Shown here: positions 1 to 5,408 of the stretch, one piece after another
How positions within the stretch are numbered: the stretch's first letter is position 1
How the letters are laid out: every line of letters starts with the position of its first letter
Assembly (NCBI GenBank): GCA_003488465.1
Contig: DNLN01000200.1
Span: forward strand, 1-5,408
DNA length: 5,408 nt
Direction of reading: 5' to 3'
DNA from: Sutterella sp.
GTDB taxonomy: Bacteria > Pseudomonadota > Gammaproteobacteria > Burkholderiales > Burkholderiaceae_F
Program-made: the position numbers and the translations under genes
The notes under the pieces: generated by a model
Databases searched by the model: none
Told to the model about the DNA's origin: nothing
The model's input: the letters and a program-made list of their open reading frames with translations, nothing else

Positions 1-1275
1 GTCGAGTTCCTTGAGCAGCGCCAGAGCAGGTTCCTTGATCCAGTCGACGCCGAGGCCAATGCCAACAGCGAGGCGAGCCAGAGGACCGACTTCCATGCAG
101 TGACCCTTCCAGCGCGGAGCCTTGACCCAGGTGTACTTGCCGTCGGTGGTGAGCCAGGTGAACTTGGTCTTCGTGCCTTCGGCGCCCTTCGGGAGCTCGT
201 AATGCGGAATGGTGTCGCCCTGCCAGGGATGCAGACCCTTCTTGCCGTCCGCATACTTGAACCAGGAGTGATCGACGAATTCCTGGATTTCGTTGACGTC
301 GCGCGGATTGACGGGCATCACGTTGTTGATGTCGCCGTTGAGAACAGCGCCCATGGGCATCTGCAGGGACTTGTTGTCCCAGACGTTCTCGATCTCGGGG
401 AAGTCGCCGAAGCACAGGAAGTTCTTGTAGCCGCCGACCTTGGTCCATTCCGGATAGAAGGAGGCGATCGCCTTCAGGTCGGGGATGTAAACGTTGTTCA
501 CGAACTCGATGGCCATCTTGGCGATGTCGCGCATGTAGTTGAGCGTGACTTCATTCAGGCCATTGCCGGCAGCGCCGGAGTCGGACACGTTGATCGGGCA
601 GGGAACGCCGCCGCACAGATAGTTCGGGTGCGGGTTCTTGCCGCCGAGGATCGTGTGGACCTTGATCACTTCGCGCTGGAAGTCGAGGGCTTCCAGATAG
701 TGGGCGGTTGCGAGCAGGTTCACGGCGGGCGGCAGCTTCATGGCCGGATGGCCCCAGTAGCCGTTCTTGAAGATGGACAGCTGGCCGGTGGCCACGAAGT
801 CCTTCAGGCGGCGCTGGATGTCGCTGAAGTAGCCGACGCTTGCGAACTGATGGTGCGGGCTGATCTTGGCCTGGATCGCGGCGGTTTCGCGCGGATCGGC
901 CGAGAGGGCGGACACGACGTCAACCCAGTCAAGAGCGTGCAGCTGATAGAAGTGGGTCACGTGGTCCTGCGTGTACAGGGTCGCGTTGATCAGGTTGCGG
1001 ATGATGTTGGCGTTCTTCGGAATCTTCCAGCCGACGGCATCTTCAACCGAGCGCACGGCCGCGAGGGCGTGAATGCCGGTGCACACGCCGCAGATGCGTT
1101 CGACGAAAGCCCAGGCGTCGCGGGGGTCGCGGCCCTTGAGGATGACTTCCAGACCGCGCCACATCGTGCCCGTGGAATAGGCGTCGGCAAGCTTGCCGTC
1201 GTCACCCAGGACAGCCTGAACGCGCAGATGACCTTCGATTCTGGTCAGCGGGTCAACAACAATGCGGTTACTCAT
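1..1275 (-). CDS. hyaB: [NiFe] uptake hydrogenase large subunit, HyaB/HoxG type (C-terminus cut by window edge)
   Basis: Catalytic subunit that would split H2 at a Ni-Fe(CN)2CO centre; partner of the small subunit encoded just upstream. I translated 425 codons by hand from the ATG at 1275 to the left edge without a stop. The N-terminus [16 protein letters not shown] is typical of the family. The motif [10 protein letters not shown] at residues 60-69 supplies the first two nickel ligands, C62 and C65. [13 protein letters not shown] (171-183) and [19 protein letters not shown] (211-229) are also characteristic, and the latter is closer to HyaB/HoxG than to HybC. Family members are about 570-620 aa, so roughly 150-190 residues are missing, including the C-terminal DPCxxCxxH nickel ligands and the protease-cleaved tail. 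Its start overlaps the small-subunit stop in ATGAGTAA, indicating translational coupling. The names hupL and hoxG are synonyms in other taxa. Family assignment is very secure; the exact symbol is a convention. Confidence 0.96.
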   Translation of the reverse strand, partial: MSNRIVVDPLTRIEGHLRVQAVLGDDGKLADAYSTGTMWRGLEVILKGRDPRDAWAFVERICGVCTGIHALAAVRSVEDAVGWKIPKNANIIRNLINATLYTQDHVTHFYQLHALDWVDVVSALSADPRETAAIQAKISPHHQFASVGYFSDIQRRLKDFVATGQLSIFKNGYWGHPAMKLPPAVNLLATAHYLEALDFQREVIKVHTILGGKNPHPNYLCGGVPCPINVSDSGAAGNGLNEVTLNYMRDIAKMAIEFVNNVYIPDLKAIASFYPEWTKVGGYKNFLCFGDFPEIENVWDNKSLQMPMGAVLNGDINNVMPVNPRDVNEIQEFVDHSWFKYADGKKGLHPWQGDTIPHYELPKGAEGTKTKFTWLTTDGKYTWVKAPRWKGHCMEVGPLARLAVGIGLGVDWIKEPALALLKELD

Positions 1276-2371
1276 GTTTGCCTTCTCCAATGTGCTTGTT
1301 GTTAGAAGAAGAGCGTGCCTGGACAACAGCGCTGGCGGCGATGTGTGCAGCAGCGGCGACGCCCACAACGGCCATCATGCCCATGCCGACCTTGTCGACG
1401 GTGGCTTCGATGCCGCCCCAGCCCGGAGGCAGAACGGTCGTCTCATGGTCGTAGAACGAGCCCTTGTCAAAGAAGTTGTTTTCGGCGCAGCCGATGCAGC
1501 CGTGACCGGACTGGACGGGCCAGGACAGGCCTTCGTTCCAGCGCAGGGTCGAGCAGGATGCGTAGGTCGTCGGACCCTTGCAGCCGAGCTTGTACAGGCA
1601 GTAGCCCTTCTTGGCGCCTTCGTCGTCGAACTTCTCGGCGAACTGGCCGGCGTCGAAGTGACCGCGGCGATAGCACTTGTCGTGAATGCGCTGGCCGTAG
1701 AACATCTTCGGACGGCCCTGGCGGTCGAGCGGGGGCAGACGGTCGTACGTGAGGATGTAGGTGAGAACGCCGGTCATCACTTCGGGAATCGGCGGGCAGC
1801 CCGGAACCATCACGATGGGCTTGTCGAAGATCACCTTGTTGATGGGCACGGAGTTGGAGGGATTGGGCTTGGCCGTGTTGATGCAGCCCCAGGCGGCGCA
1901 GGAACCCCAGCCGATGATGGCCTTGGCGTTCTTGGCGACGTGGCGCAGCTTGTTCTTGAAGACTTCGCCGGTGGGCACGCAGAAGGTGCCTTCGTTGCCG
2001 AGCGGCACGCTGCCTTCAACGCAGACGATGTACTCGCCCTTGTACTTCTCGATCGTATCCTCGAGGGCTTCCTCGGCCTGCTGGCCGGCGGCAGCCATGA
2101 TCGTGTCATCGTAGTCAAGGGAAACCATCGAAAGAACGATGTCCTTGGCGATGGGGTGGTACGAGCGCACGAACGATTCCGTGCAGCACGTGCACTCAAG
2201 ACCGTGGAGCCAGACGACCGGAACGCGCGGTTTGGTCTGCATCGCCTTGGCGATGTCAGCGGCACCGGCGCTACCCAGTCCGAGGCTGGCGGCGGTCAGA
2301 GAGCAGAACTGCAGGAAGCTCCTGCGGCTTACACCCTGGCGTCTAAGAGCCTGATATTGTGTTTCAGCCAT
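1268..2371 (-). CDS. hyaA: [NiFe] uptake hydrogenase small subunit, oxygen-tolerant HyaA/HoxK type
   Basis: Electron-transfer subunit (367 aa) that carries electrons from the Ni-Fe site through three Fe-S clusters. A twin-arginine signal is visible (SRRSFLQF, residues 15-22), with a likely cleavage after AKA43, so the folded heterodimer is exported to the periplasm. Numbering from M44 as mature residue 1 matches the HyaA/HoxK numbering. Proximal cluster: C60, C62, C63, C158, C163 and C192. Distal cluster: H230, C233, C258 and C264. Medial 3Fe-4S cluster: C273, C292 and C295. C62 (in ECTCC) and C163 (in SCAAWGC) are glycines in standard oxygen-sensitive enzymes, so this is the six-cysteine [4Fe-3S] type. 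A hydrophobic segment near 328-350 is the usual C-terminal anchor that docks to cytochrome b. The gene begins the hydrogenase operon seen here and overlaps the large subunit by 8 bp. Symbols hupS and hoxK are equivalents. Confidence 0.97.
   Translation of the reverse strand: MAETQYQALRRQGVSRRSFLQFCSLTAASLGLGSAGAADIAKAMQTKPRVPVVWLHGLECTCCTESFVRSYHPIAKDIVLSMVSLDYDDTIMAAAGQQAEEALEDTIEKYKGEYIVCVEGSVPLGNEGTFCVPTGEVFKNKLRHVAKNAKAIIGWGSCAAWGCINTAKPNPSNSVPINKVIFDKPIVMVPGCPPIPEVMTGVLTYILTYDRLPPLDRQGRPKMFYGQRIHDKCYRRGHFDAGQFAEKFDDEGAKKGYCLYKLGCKGPTTYASCSTLRWNEGLSWPVQSGHGCIGCAENNFFDKGSFYDHETTVLPPGWGGIEATVDKVGMGMMAVVGVAAAAHIAASAVVQARSSSNNKHIGEGKHE
1281..1288 (-). promoter_or_regulatory. Ribosome binding site for hydrogenase large subunit
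   Basis: On the minus strand GGAGAAGG ends five bases (CAAAC) before the ATG at 1275. It lies inside the last codons of the small-subunit gene, which supports both the chosen start and coupled translation of the two subunits. Confidence 0.7.
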
Positions 2372-2377
2372 AGCTAT

Positions 2378-2382
2378 CTCCT
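2378..2382 (-). promoter_or_regulatory. Ribosome binding site for hydrogenase small subunit
   Basis: AGGAG on the minus strand with a six-base spacer (ATAGCT) before the ATG at 2371. It fixes the start, which also gives a normal Tat n-region. Confidence 0.8.
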
Positions 2383-2447
2383 GTTCTGTCCGTTCCTTCG
2401 GTGGGATCTCGGGAACCCAGGGTCCTAGGGGAACGGATTGGGTTTCG

Positions 2448-2465
2448 CTGTTAAAAAGTTAACAG
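2448..2465. repeat. Perfect inverted repeat in hydrogenase leader
   Basis: CTGTTAA-AAAG-TTAACAG is a perfect 7-bp dyad with a 4-base spacer. It extends with GTTT/AAAC arms (2442-2445 and 2466-2469) if two bases on one side are bulged. The 7-4-7 geometry fits a dimeric regulator site, but the half-site does not match FNR (TTGAT) or another site I know. It lies 76 bp upstream of the small-subunit start. It could equally be an RNA hairpin in the 5' leader. Confidence 0.55.
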
Positions 2466-2470
2466 AAACG

Positions 2471-2494
2471 AGGGCCCGGTTTGACCCGGTCCCT
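2471..2494 (-). other. Imperfect GC-rich hairpin in hydrogenase leader
   Basis: AGGG/CCCT and CCGG pair across one mismatch to give eight base pairs around a small loop. On the minus strand it precedes a T-rich tract that runs into the 2448-2465 dyad. That order (GC-rich stem, then T-rich) faintly resembles an attenuator or terminator in the leader, but the T-run is interrupted. Function unproven. Confidence 0.35.
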
Positions 2495-2509
2495 GTTGCT
2501 AATCGCAGT

Positions 2510-2537
2510 TTGACTGCTCAGCAGAGGAATGTATATC
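2510..2537 (+). promoter_or_regulatory. Possible plus-strand sigma-70-like promoter
   Basis: TTGACT (2510-2515) and TATATC (2532-2537) are separated by 16 bases, matching five of six and four of six consensus positions. This is the best sigma-70 pair I found between the genes, but it points away from the hydrogenase, antisense to the membrane-protein gene. No plus-strand gene follows. It could be chance or drive an antisense or small RNA. Confidence 0.2.
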
Positions 2538-2583
2538 CACCGAAAGGAGTATTGCTTTTCCCAAAACTGGTATTGCAAGGGGG

Positions 2584-2612
2584 AAAAACCACAAGAAGCG
2601 CGCACGCTGTGG
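2584..2612 (-). terminator. Putative intrinsic terminator of the 218-aa membrane-protein gene
   Basis: On the minus strand CCACA and GCG pair with CGC and TGTGG around a TGCG loop, with a four-base bulge on the 3' arm. A TTTTT run (2588 to 2584) follows at once. The stem begins about 45 bases after the stop of the gene at 2658. The bulge makes the stem weaker than usual. Confidence 0.5.
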
Positions 2613-2624
2613 GGCGTGAGGGGT

Positions 2625-2646
2625 GTTTGTAACTAGTTTGTATCTA
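2625..2646. repeat. Two tandem 11-bp units
   Basis: GTTTGTAACTA is followed directly by GTTTGTATCTA, one mismatch in eleven. The pair sits between the stop of the 218-aa membrane-protein gene and its putative terminator. The 11-bp period is close to one helical turn. Meaning unknown; may be chance or a decayed local duplication. Confidence 0.5.
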
Positions 2647-2657
2647 CCCAACTGCTC

Positions 2658-3314
2658 TCATTGGCGCCGCTCGAGCCCTTCAAGAGCAAGGCGCGTGAGG
2701 TGAGCGCCGACGCACTTGCAGATCAAGACGACGACAAGCGGCGCCCAGATCGGCACGGTGTACAGGTGAAAAAAGGGCGAGATCAGCACGAAGTAGTTGG
2801 CAAGCGGAGCGGCTGCCGCGTACTGCCATGCGACGAGCGCCGTGCGCTCGTTCCCGGTGATGAGCCCCTTGTCAAAGCAGGTGCGCGTGAGGGCGGCCCC
2901 GGCGTCCGTCACCTGCAGGCTTGCAATGATCGCCAGGCCCGCCGAGCCCGACACGCCGCAGATCAGCTTCATCACCGGTGTGAGCGCCTTCTTGGCCGCA
3001 AGCGACACGCCGTAGTGATCGGCAAGCGTGAGCACGCCCATGGCGAACATCACGCACGGGCAGATCGCCACGGCGAACATGAAGCCCTCGCGCGCTCCGC
3101 AGCCGCCTGTGCCGACAAACGTTTTTCCGTCGATTCTCCCGAAATTGCCGATGAGCGTCGTGAAGTCGATTGCGCTCAGCGCCGCCCAGCGCTCGGGCAG
3201 GTTGTAGAGAATGCCCGAAAAACTGAGCGCGATCAGGGCGAGCAGCAGATACTGCAGGGGCCCGACGCGAGCTTCACGCTCTGAGGATGAGTCCTGGATG
3301 TTCTCTTCGGCCAT
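2658..3314 (-). CDS. Probable nucleoside-recognition (Gate) domain membrane protein
   Basis: A 218-aa polytopic inner-membrane protein. Hydrophobic segments lie near residues 20-38, 78-98, 118-133, 158-180 and 187-203. The pattern around TPVMKLICGVSGSAG (112-126), TDAGAALTR (136-144) and DKGLITGNERTALV (148-161) resembles nucleoside-recognition/Gate proteins of the YjiG/YjiH and SpmA/SpmB kind, whose transported substrate is generally unknown. This assignment rests on remembered family features and is moderate. The protein holds seven cysteines, including ICPC (84-87) and ICKC (198-201), unusually many for such a protein. The ATG at 3314 is the only credible start, since an in-frame TAG lies 36 bases upstream with no GTG or TTG between. 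No Shine-Dalgarno is visible; the preceding bases are C-rich. Flanking hairpins suggest a single-gene transcript unrelated to its neighbours. Confidence 0.72.
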   Translation of the reverse strand: MAEENIQDSSSEREARVGPLQYLLLALIALSFSGILYNLPERWAALSAIDFTTLIGNFGRIDGKTFVGTGGCGAREGFMFAVAICPCVMFAMGVLTLADHYGVSLAAKKALTPVMKLICGVSGSAGLAIIASLQVTDAGAALTRTCFDKGLITGNERTALVAWQYAAAAPLANYFVLISPFFHLYTVPIWAPLVVVLICKCVGAHLTRLALEGLERRQ

Positions 3315-3342
3315 GGTGGTGGGGGTGGTGCATGATCGGTTC

Positions 3343-3362
3343 GCGGGATTCTAGTCCCGCGG
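3343..3362. repeat. Perfect inverted repeat upstream of membrane-protein gene
   Basis: CGCGGGA-TTCTAG-TCCCGCG, a perfect 7-bp dyad with a six-base loop, lies 28 bases before the ATG at 3314 in a leader lacking a Shine-Dalgarno. The in-frame stop TAG lies in its loop on the minus strand. It may be an operator or a 5'-leader hairpin; no regulator is identified. Confidence 0.55.
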
Positions 3363-3415
3363 CTGCTGAAATATGTATTGCAAAATTTCCGCGGGCAGCA
3401 GGAAGCTGTTTGCAG

Positions 3416-3448
3416 AAAACCCTTCGTTATTTTCTTGTTCCCGAAGGG
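3416..3448 (-). terminator. Putative terminator downstream of the efflux operon
   Basis: CCCTTCG and CGAAGGG form a perfect 7-bp stem with a 15-base A-rich loop, followed on the minus strand by TTTT (3419 to 3416). On the plus strand the same stem is followed five bases later by six Ts (3454-3459), so it might work in both directions. The large loop and the distance of about 160 bases from the efflux stop lower confidence. Confidence 0.4.
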
Positions 3449-3480
3449 GAGCATTTTTTGTGCGCCCGGCCTTTGATTTT

Positions 3481-3586
3481 GCGGCTGGCTCCCGGCCTTG
3501 CCTCAGGCTGGCGCGGTCCCGCCCGTTTCCGGCCTCAGCCAGCCGCGCCGGGTGCCATTCGGCCGGCCTGCAGCGGCAGGCGCCGC
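3481..3586. repeat. Cluster of GC-rich inverted repeats after the outer-membrane factor gene
   Basis: A 10-bp perfect dyad, GCGGCTGGCT (3481-3490) with AGCCAGCCGC (3537-3546), encloses further GGCC pairing (3494-3497 with 3531-3534). It is followed by the palindrome GGCCGGCC (3561-3568) and a 5-bp stem GCGGC/GCCGC (3573-3577 with 3582-3586). No T-run follows any of them on the minus strand. They may stabilise the 3' end of the efflux transcript or be copies of an extragenic repeat; a single window cannot tell. Confidence 0.5.
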
Positions 3587-3610
3587 GCTTGGGGGGAGCC
3601 CTGCGCGCCG

Positions 3611-5023
3611 CTACTTCGCTTCCAGGCCCTGCCAGCCTCCGCCCAGCGATTCGATGAGCGTCACGGAGTTTTCTAGCGAGCTCGAGTACAGGGAGAGCAG
3701 GTTCTGCTGGGCGGCGATGCGGCTTGCATCCCGCGAGCTCACGTCCGTGTAGTCGATCATTCCCTCGTCGTACTGGTTGTGCAGCACGCGGCTCGTTTCG
3801 CTTGCGGCTTCGAAGGCCGCCTGCGTGTGGACGATCTGCTCGGCAAGGCTTGCGCTTGCAGCGAGGCAGTCCTCGACGTCCTGCAGCGCCTCAAGGACCG
3901 TCTGCCGGTAGGCCGCCACGGTGCGCTCGTAGTTCGCGCGGGCCTTGTCAACCGCGGCTCCCGTTTTGCCGAAGTCAAGGATCGTGCCTGCGGCCGACGC
4001 GCCGAGCGACCAGATGAGGTTGTCCGCGGAGATGAGGTTGTGAAGCGAGTTCTTCGAGTAGCCGCCCGAGGCCGTCAGGGTGAGGTCGGGGAAGTAGCCC
4101 GCGATCGCGATGCCGATGCTTTCGTTGGCGCTTGCCATCGTGCGTTCGGCCGAGGCGACGTCCGGCCGCCGTTCAAGAAGCGCGCTGGGGATTGCCGCCG
4201 GCACGGCGGGCACCTTCGGGAGCGCTCCGTCCCGCGCGGGGATCGAGAACGTCTCGGGAGCCTGACCGATCAGCACGGCGATCGCGTGCTCGAGCCTGGC
4301 TCGGTCAAGCTTCTGGCCTTCGCGCGTTGAGCGCGCCGAGGCAAGGCTCTGGGCGGCCTGCGTCACATCGGTCTTGACGGCCGTGCCCGCCTGGTACTTG
4401 TTCGTGATCGTTCTCAGGTTGTTTTCATAGACCCTGATCGTCTCGTCGTACAGGCTCACGCTTTTGTCAAGGACGCGAAGGCGCAGGTAGCTGCGGGCAA
4501 GCGTGGCCTGCGCCGAGAGCGTTGCGTTCGCAAGGTCCGCAAGTGAGGCCTCTGCGCTTGCCCGGTTCGCCTGCTTCTGGCGCGCGAGCCTGCCCCAGAT
4601 GTCGGGCGTCCAGGAGACCGAGCCCTGAAGCGAGGAGCGGTTCGAGATCGCGCCCGAACTCTTGCTGCGGCCGACCGAGCCGTTAGCCGTCACCACGGGA
4701 AAAAGCGAGGCCTCCGCTGAGGAGAGGTCGGCGAGCGCCGCCCGGTAGCGCTGCACGTACTGGGCGACGTTCTGATTGTTGATTTCCACATTTGTGATGA
4801 GCTTGTCGAGTTCTTCGTCCCCGTAGAGTTTCCACCAGTCGCCTTTCAGAGCGGATTCACTGGGCTGCGCCTGCTTCCAGCCGGGCAGCATCGCCGCTCC
4901 GCGGTATGCGTCGGGGACGGCGAGCTTCGGGCGCTCATAGTCCGGCCCCACGGCGCAGCCCGTTGAAAGCAGCGCTGCGGCGGCCGAGCAGAGGATGGTG
5001 ATGGTCTTGATCTTGAACTGCAT
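3611..5023 (-). CDS. Outer-membrane factor lipoprotein of RND efflux system (OprM/NodT family)
   Basis: TolC-like outer-membrane channel that completes a tripartite drug efflux pump. The 470-aa product starts MQFKIKTITILCSAAAALLSTGC: a lipoprotein signal with lipobox LSTGC, so C23 is the lipidated residue. The mature start AVGPDYERP is classic for the family. Two outer-membrane efflux protein repeats follow, roughly residues 55-250 and 270-460, with LLERRPDVASAER (residues 280-292) at the start of the second repeat and a C-terminal LGGGW. The open frame extends 25 codons further upstream into the pump gene, but I chose the ATG at 5023 because it gives the signal peptide directly, has AGAGG seven bases upstream, and lies two bases after the pump stop (TAACCATG). 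Length is usual for OprM. Substrates cannot be read from sequence. Confidence 0.95.
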   Translation of the reverse strand: MQFKIKTITILCSAAAALLSTGCAVGPDYERPKLAVPDAYRGAAMLPGWKQAQPSESALKGDWWKLYGDEELDKLITNVEINNQNVAQYVQRYRAALADLSSAEASLFPVVTANGSVGRSKSSGAISNRSSLQGSVSWTPDIWGRLARQKQANRASAEASLADLANATLSAQATLARSYLRLRVLDKSVSLYDETIRVYENNLRTITNKYQAGTAVKTDVTQAAQSLASARSTREGQKLDRARLEHAIAVLIGQAPETFSIPARDGALPKVPAVPAAIPSALLERRPDVASAERTMASANESIGIAIAGYFPDLTLTASGGYSKNSLHNLISADNLIWSLGASAAGTILDFGKTGAAVDKARANYERTVAAYRQTVLEALQDVEDCLAASASLAEQIVHTQAAFEAASETSRVLHNQYDEGMIDYTDVSSRDASRIAAQQNLLSLYSSSLENSVTLIESLGGGWQGLEAK

Positions 5024-5025
5024 GG

Positions 5026-5408
5026 TTAAGCCTCTTGTTCTTGTTGAGCGGCCTTCGCGCGCCTTGCCACTGCGGCTGCAGGCGAAATCTTCTGCCACAG
5101 GCGCTTCACAAACGAGCCGAACCGGTCGAGGTAGACGTAGACGACCGGCGTCGTGTACAGGGTGAGGATCTGGCTCACGGCAAGGCCGCCGCAGATCGCG
5201 ATGCCGAGCGGACGGTTGAATTCGGCGTTCCCGCCCGTTTGCAGAATGAGGGGAAGCGCGCCGAAGAACGCGGCAAGCGTGGTCATGATGATGGGGCGGA
5301 AGCGCTTGTCGCAGGCCAGCAGAATCGCTTCTTCCGGAGTCTTTCCCGTGCGCTCCTCAACAAGGGCGAAGTCGATCATGAGAATGGCGTTCTTCTTGAC
5401 GATGCCGA
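5026..5408 (-). CDS. RND multidrug efflux pump, MdtB/MdtC-type inner-membrane subunit (C-terminal 126 aa; cut by right edge)
   Basis: Proton-driven inner-membrane exporter of the AcrB/RND superfamily; only the last 126 residues are in the window, about an eighth of the usual 1,020-1,050. The frame is open to the right edge, beginning [15 protein letters not shown], the conserved stretch after TM10. It continues through [23 protein letters not shown] (TM11) and [32 protein letters not shown] (TM12). The wording TLYTTPVVY and the KKNAI motif are closer to MdtB/MdtC than to AcrB. The internal ATG at 5379 is not the start. An Ala/Gln/Lys-rich cytoplasmic tail of about 35 residues ends the protein. 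The outer-membrane factor gene follows after two bases, as in mdtABC-oprM-type operons. Whether it is the B-like or C-like subunit is unresolved. Confidence 0.93.
   Translation of the reverse strand, partial: GIVKKNAILMIDFALVEERTGKTPEEAILLACDKRFRPIIMTTLAAFFGALPLILQTGGNAEFNRPLGIAICGGLAVSQILTLYTTPVVYVYLDRFGSFVKRLWQKISPAAAVARRAKAAQQEQEA
5031..5035 (-). promoter_or_regulatory. Ribosome binding site for outer-membrane factor gene
   Basis: AGAGG on the minus strand with a seven-base spacer to the ATG at 5023, located inside the last codons of the pump gene. It decides against the longer upstream start at 5098. Confidence 0.65.

Larger units (their letters stand above)
2372..2583 (-). promoter_or_regulatory. 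Hydrogenase operon upstream/leader region
   Basis: About 210 bases between the hairpin that probably ends the upstream gene and the small-subunit start. The region must hold the hydrogenase promoter if that hairpin terminates transcription. I found no convincing minus-strand sigma-70 pair and no sigma-54 GG-N10-GC element. A lone TATACA (2535 to 2530, minus) could serve as a -10, which would fit an activator-dependent promoter, but it has no matching -35. The region contains an exact dyad at 2448-2465, an imperfect hairpin at 2471-2494, a short palindrome at 2514-2524 (CTGCT-C-AGCAG) and two GTATTGC copies 21 bp apart (2549 and 2570). Promoter function is inference from position. Confidence 0.45.

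Noticed and set aside
100..1305. Long open frame of 401 codons on the plus strand
   Set aside because: It runs antisense to the hydrogenase large subunit, whose family motifs are unmistakable. Long antisense frames are expected opposite GC-rich genes.
1262..2428. Open frame of 388 codons on the plus strand
   Set aside because: Antisense to the hydrogenase small subunit; its translation shows no recognisable domain and the real gene explains the region.
2448..2465. FNR-type site at the leader dyad
   Set aside because: The spacing fits, but the half-site GTTAA does not match TTGAT, so the regulator is left open.
2570..2595. Sigma-54 promoter for the hydrogenase operon
   Set aside because: A minus-strand TGG and TTGCA are present, but GG and GC are 12 bases apart instead of the required 10.
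2438..2632. 64-codon plus-strand frame in the intergenic region
   Set aside because: No ribosome site or recognisable sequence, and it crosses several dyads; probably chance.
2661..3284. Open frame of 207 codons on the plus strand
   Set aside because: Charged, low-complexity translation opposite the hydrophobic membrane-protein gene; the minus frame has coherent membrane segments.
5024..5098. 25-codon upstream extension of the outer-membrane factor
   Set aside because: It overlaps the end of the pump gene and would bury the lipoprotein signal; the ATG at 5023 has a ribosome site and gives a proper signal peptide.

Overview
The window looks like chromosomal DNA from a GC-rich Gram-negative proteobacterium. 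The hydrogenase subunits resemble the HyaAB/HoxKG type of Enterobacteria and Burkholderiales, and the efflux genes are a typical Gram-negative RND set. A betaproteobacterium (Burkholderiales, possibly Sutterellaceae) is my best guess from the protein flavour, but no marker gene in the window fixes the taxon. All five supported genes lie on the minus strand, so the window reads right to left.

Right edge to about 3.4 kb (5408 to 3416): the C-terminal end of an RND multidrug efflux pump of MdtB/MdtC type runs in from the right edge. Two bases after its stop comes a complete OprM/NodT-type outer-membrane factor lipoprotein. Together they form the inner and outer parts of a tripartite efflux system; the periplasmic adaptor is presumably outside the window. 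The end of this operon is followed by a very GC-rich stretch with nested inverted repeats (about 3481-3586) and then a hairpin with a short T-run (3416-3448), a plausible terminator.

Middle (3362 to 2584): a single small polytopic membrane protein of 218 aa, probably a nucleoside-recognition/Gate-domain protein. It has a perfect dyad just upstream, no recognisable Shine-Dalgarno sequence, and a hairpin plus T5 run (2584-2612) downstream that suggests it is transcribed separately.

Left part (2583 to 1): a structured leader or promoter region precedes the two structural genes of a membrane-bound uptake [NiFe] hydrogenase. The small subunit is complete, with a Tat signal, three Fe-S cluster motifs and a C-terminal membrane anchor. 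The large subunit overlaps it by 8 bp and is cut by the left edge after 425 codons. The small subunit carries all six cysteines that mark the special [4Fe-3S] proximal cluster of oxygen-tolerant (HyaA/HoxK, group 1d-like) hydrogenases. Such an enzyme oxidises H2 at the periplasmic face and passes electrons to a b-type cytochrome, whose gene would be expected further left.

I see no mobile element, CRISPR array, tRNA or rRNA, and no convincing unknown multi-gene system. The least explained parts are the two intergenic regions, which hold several exact dyads and short repeats.
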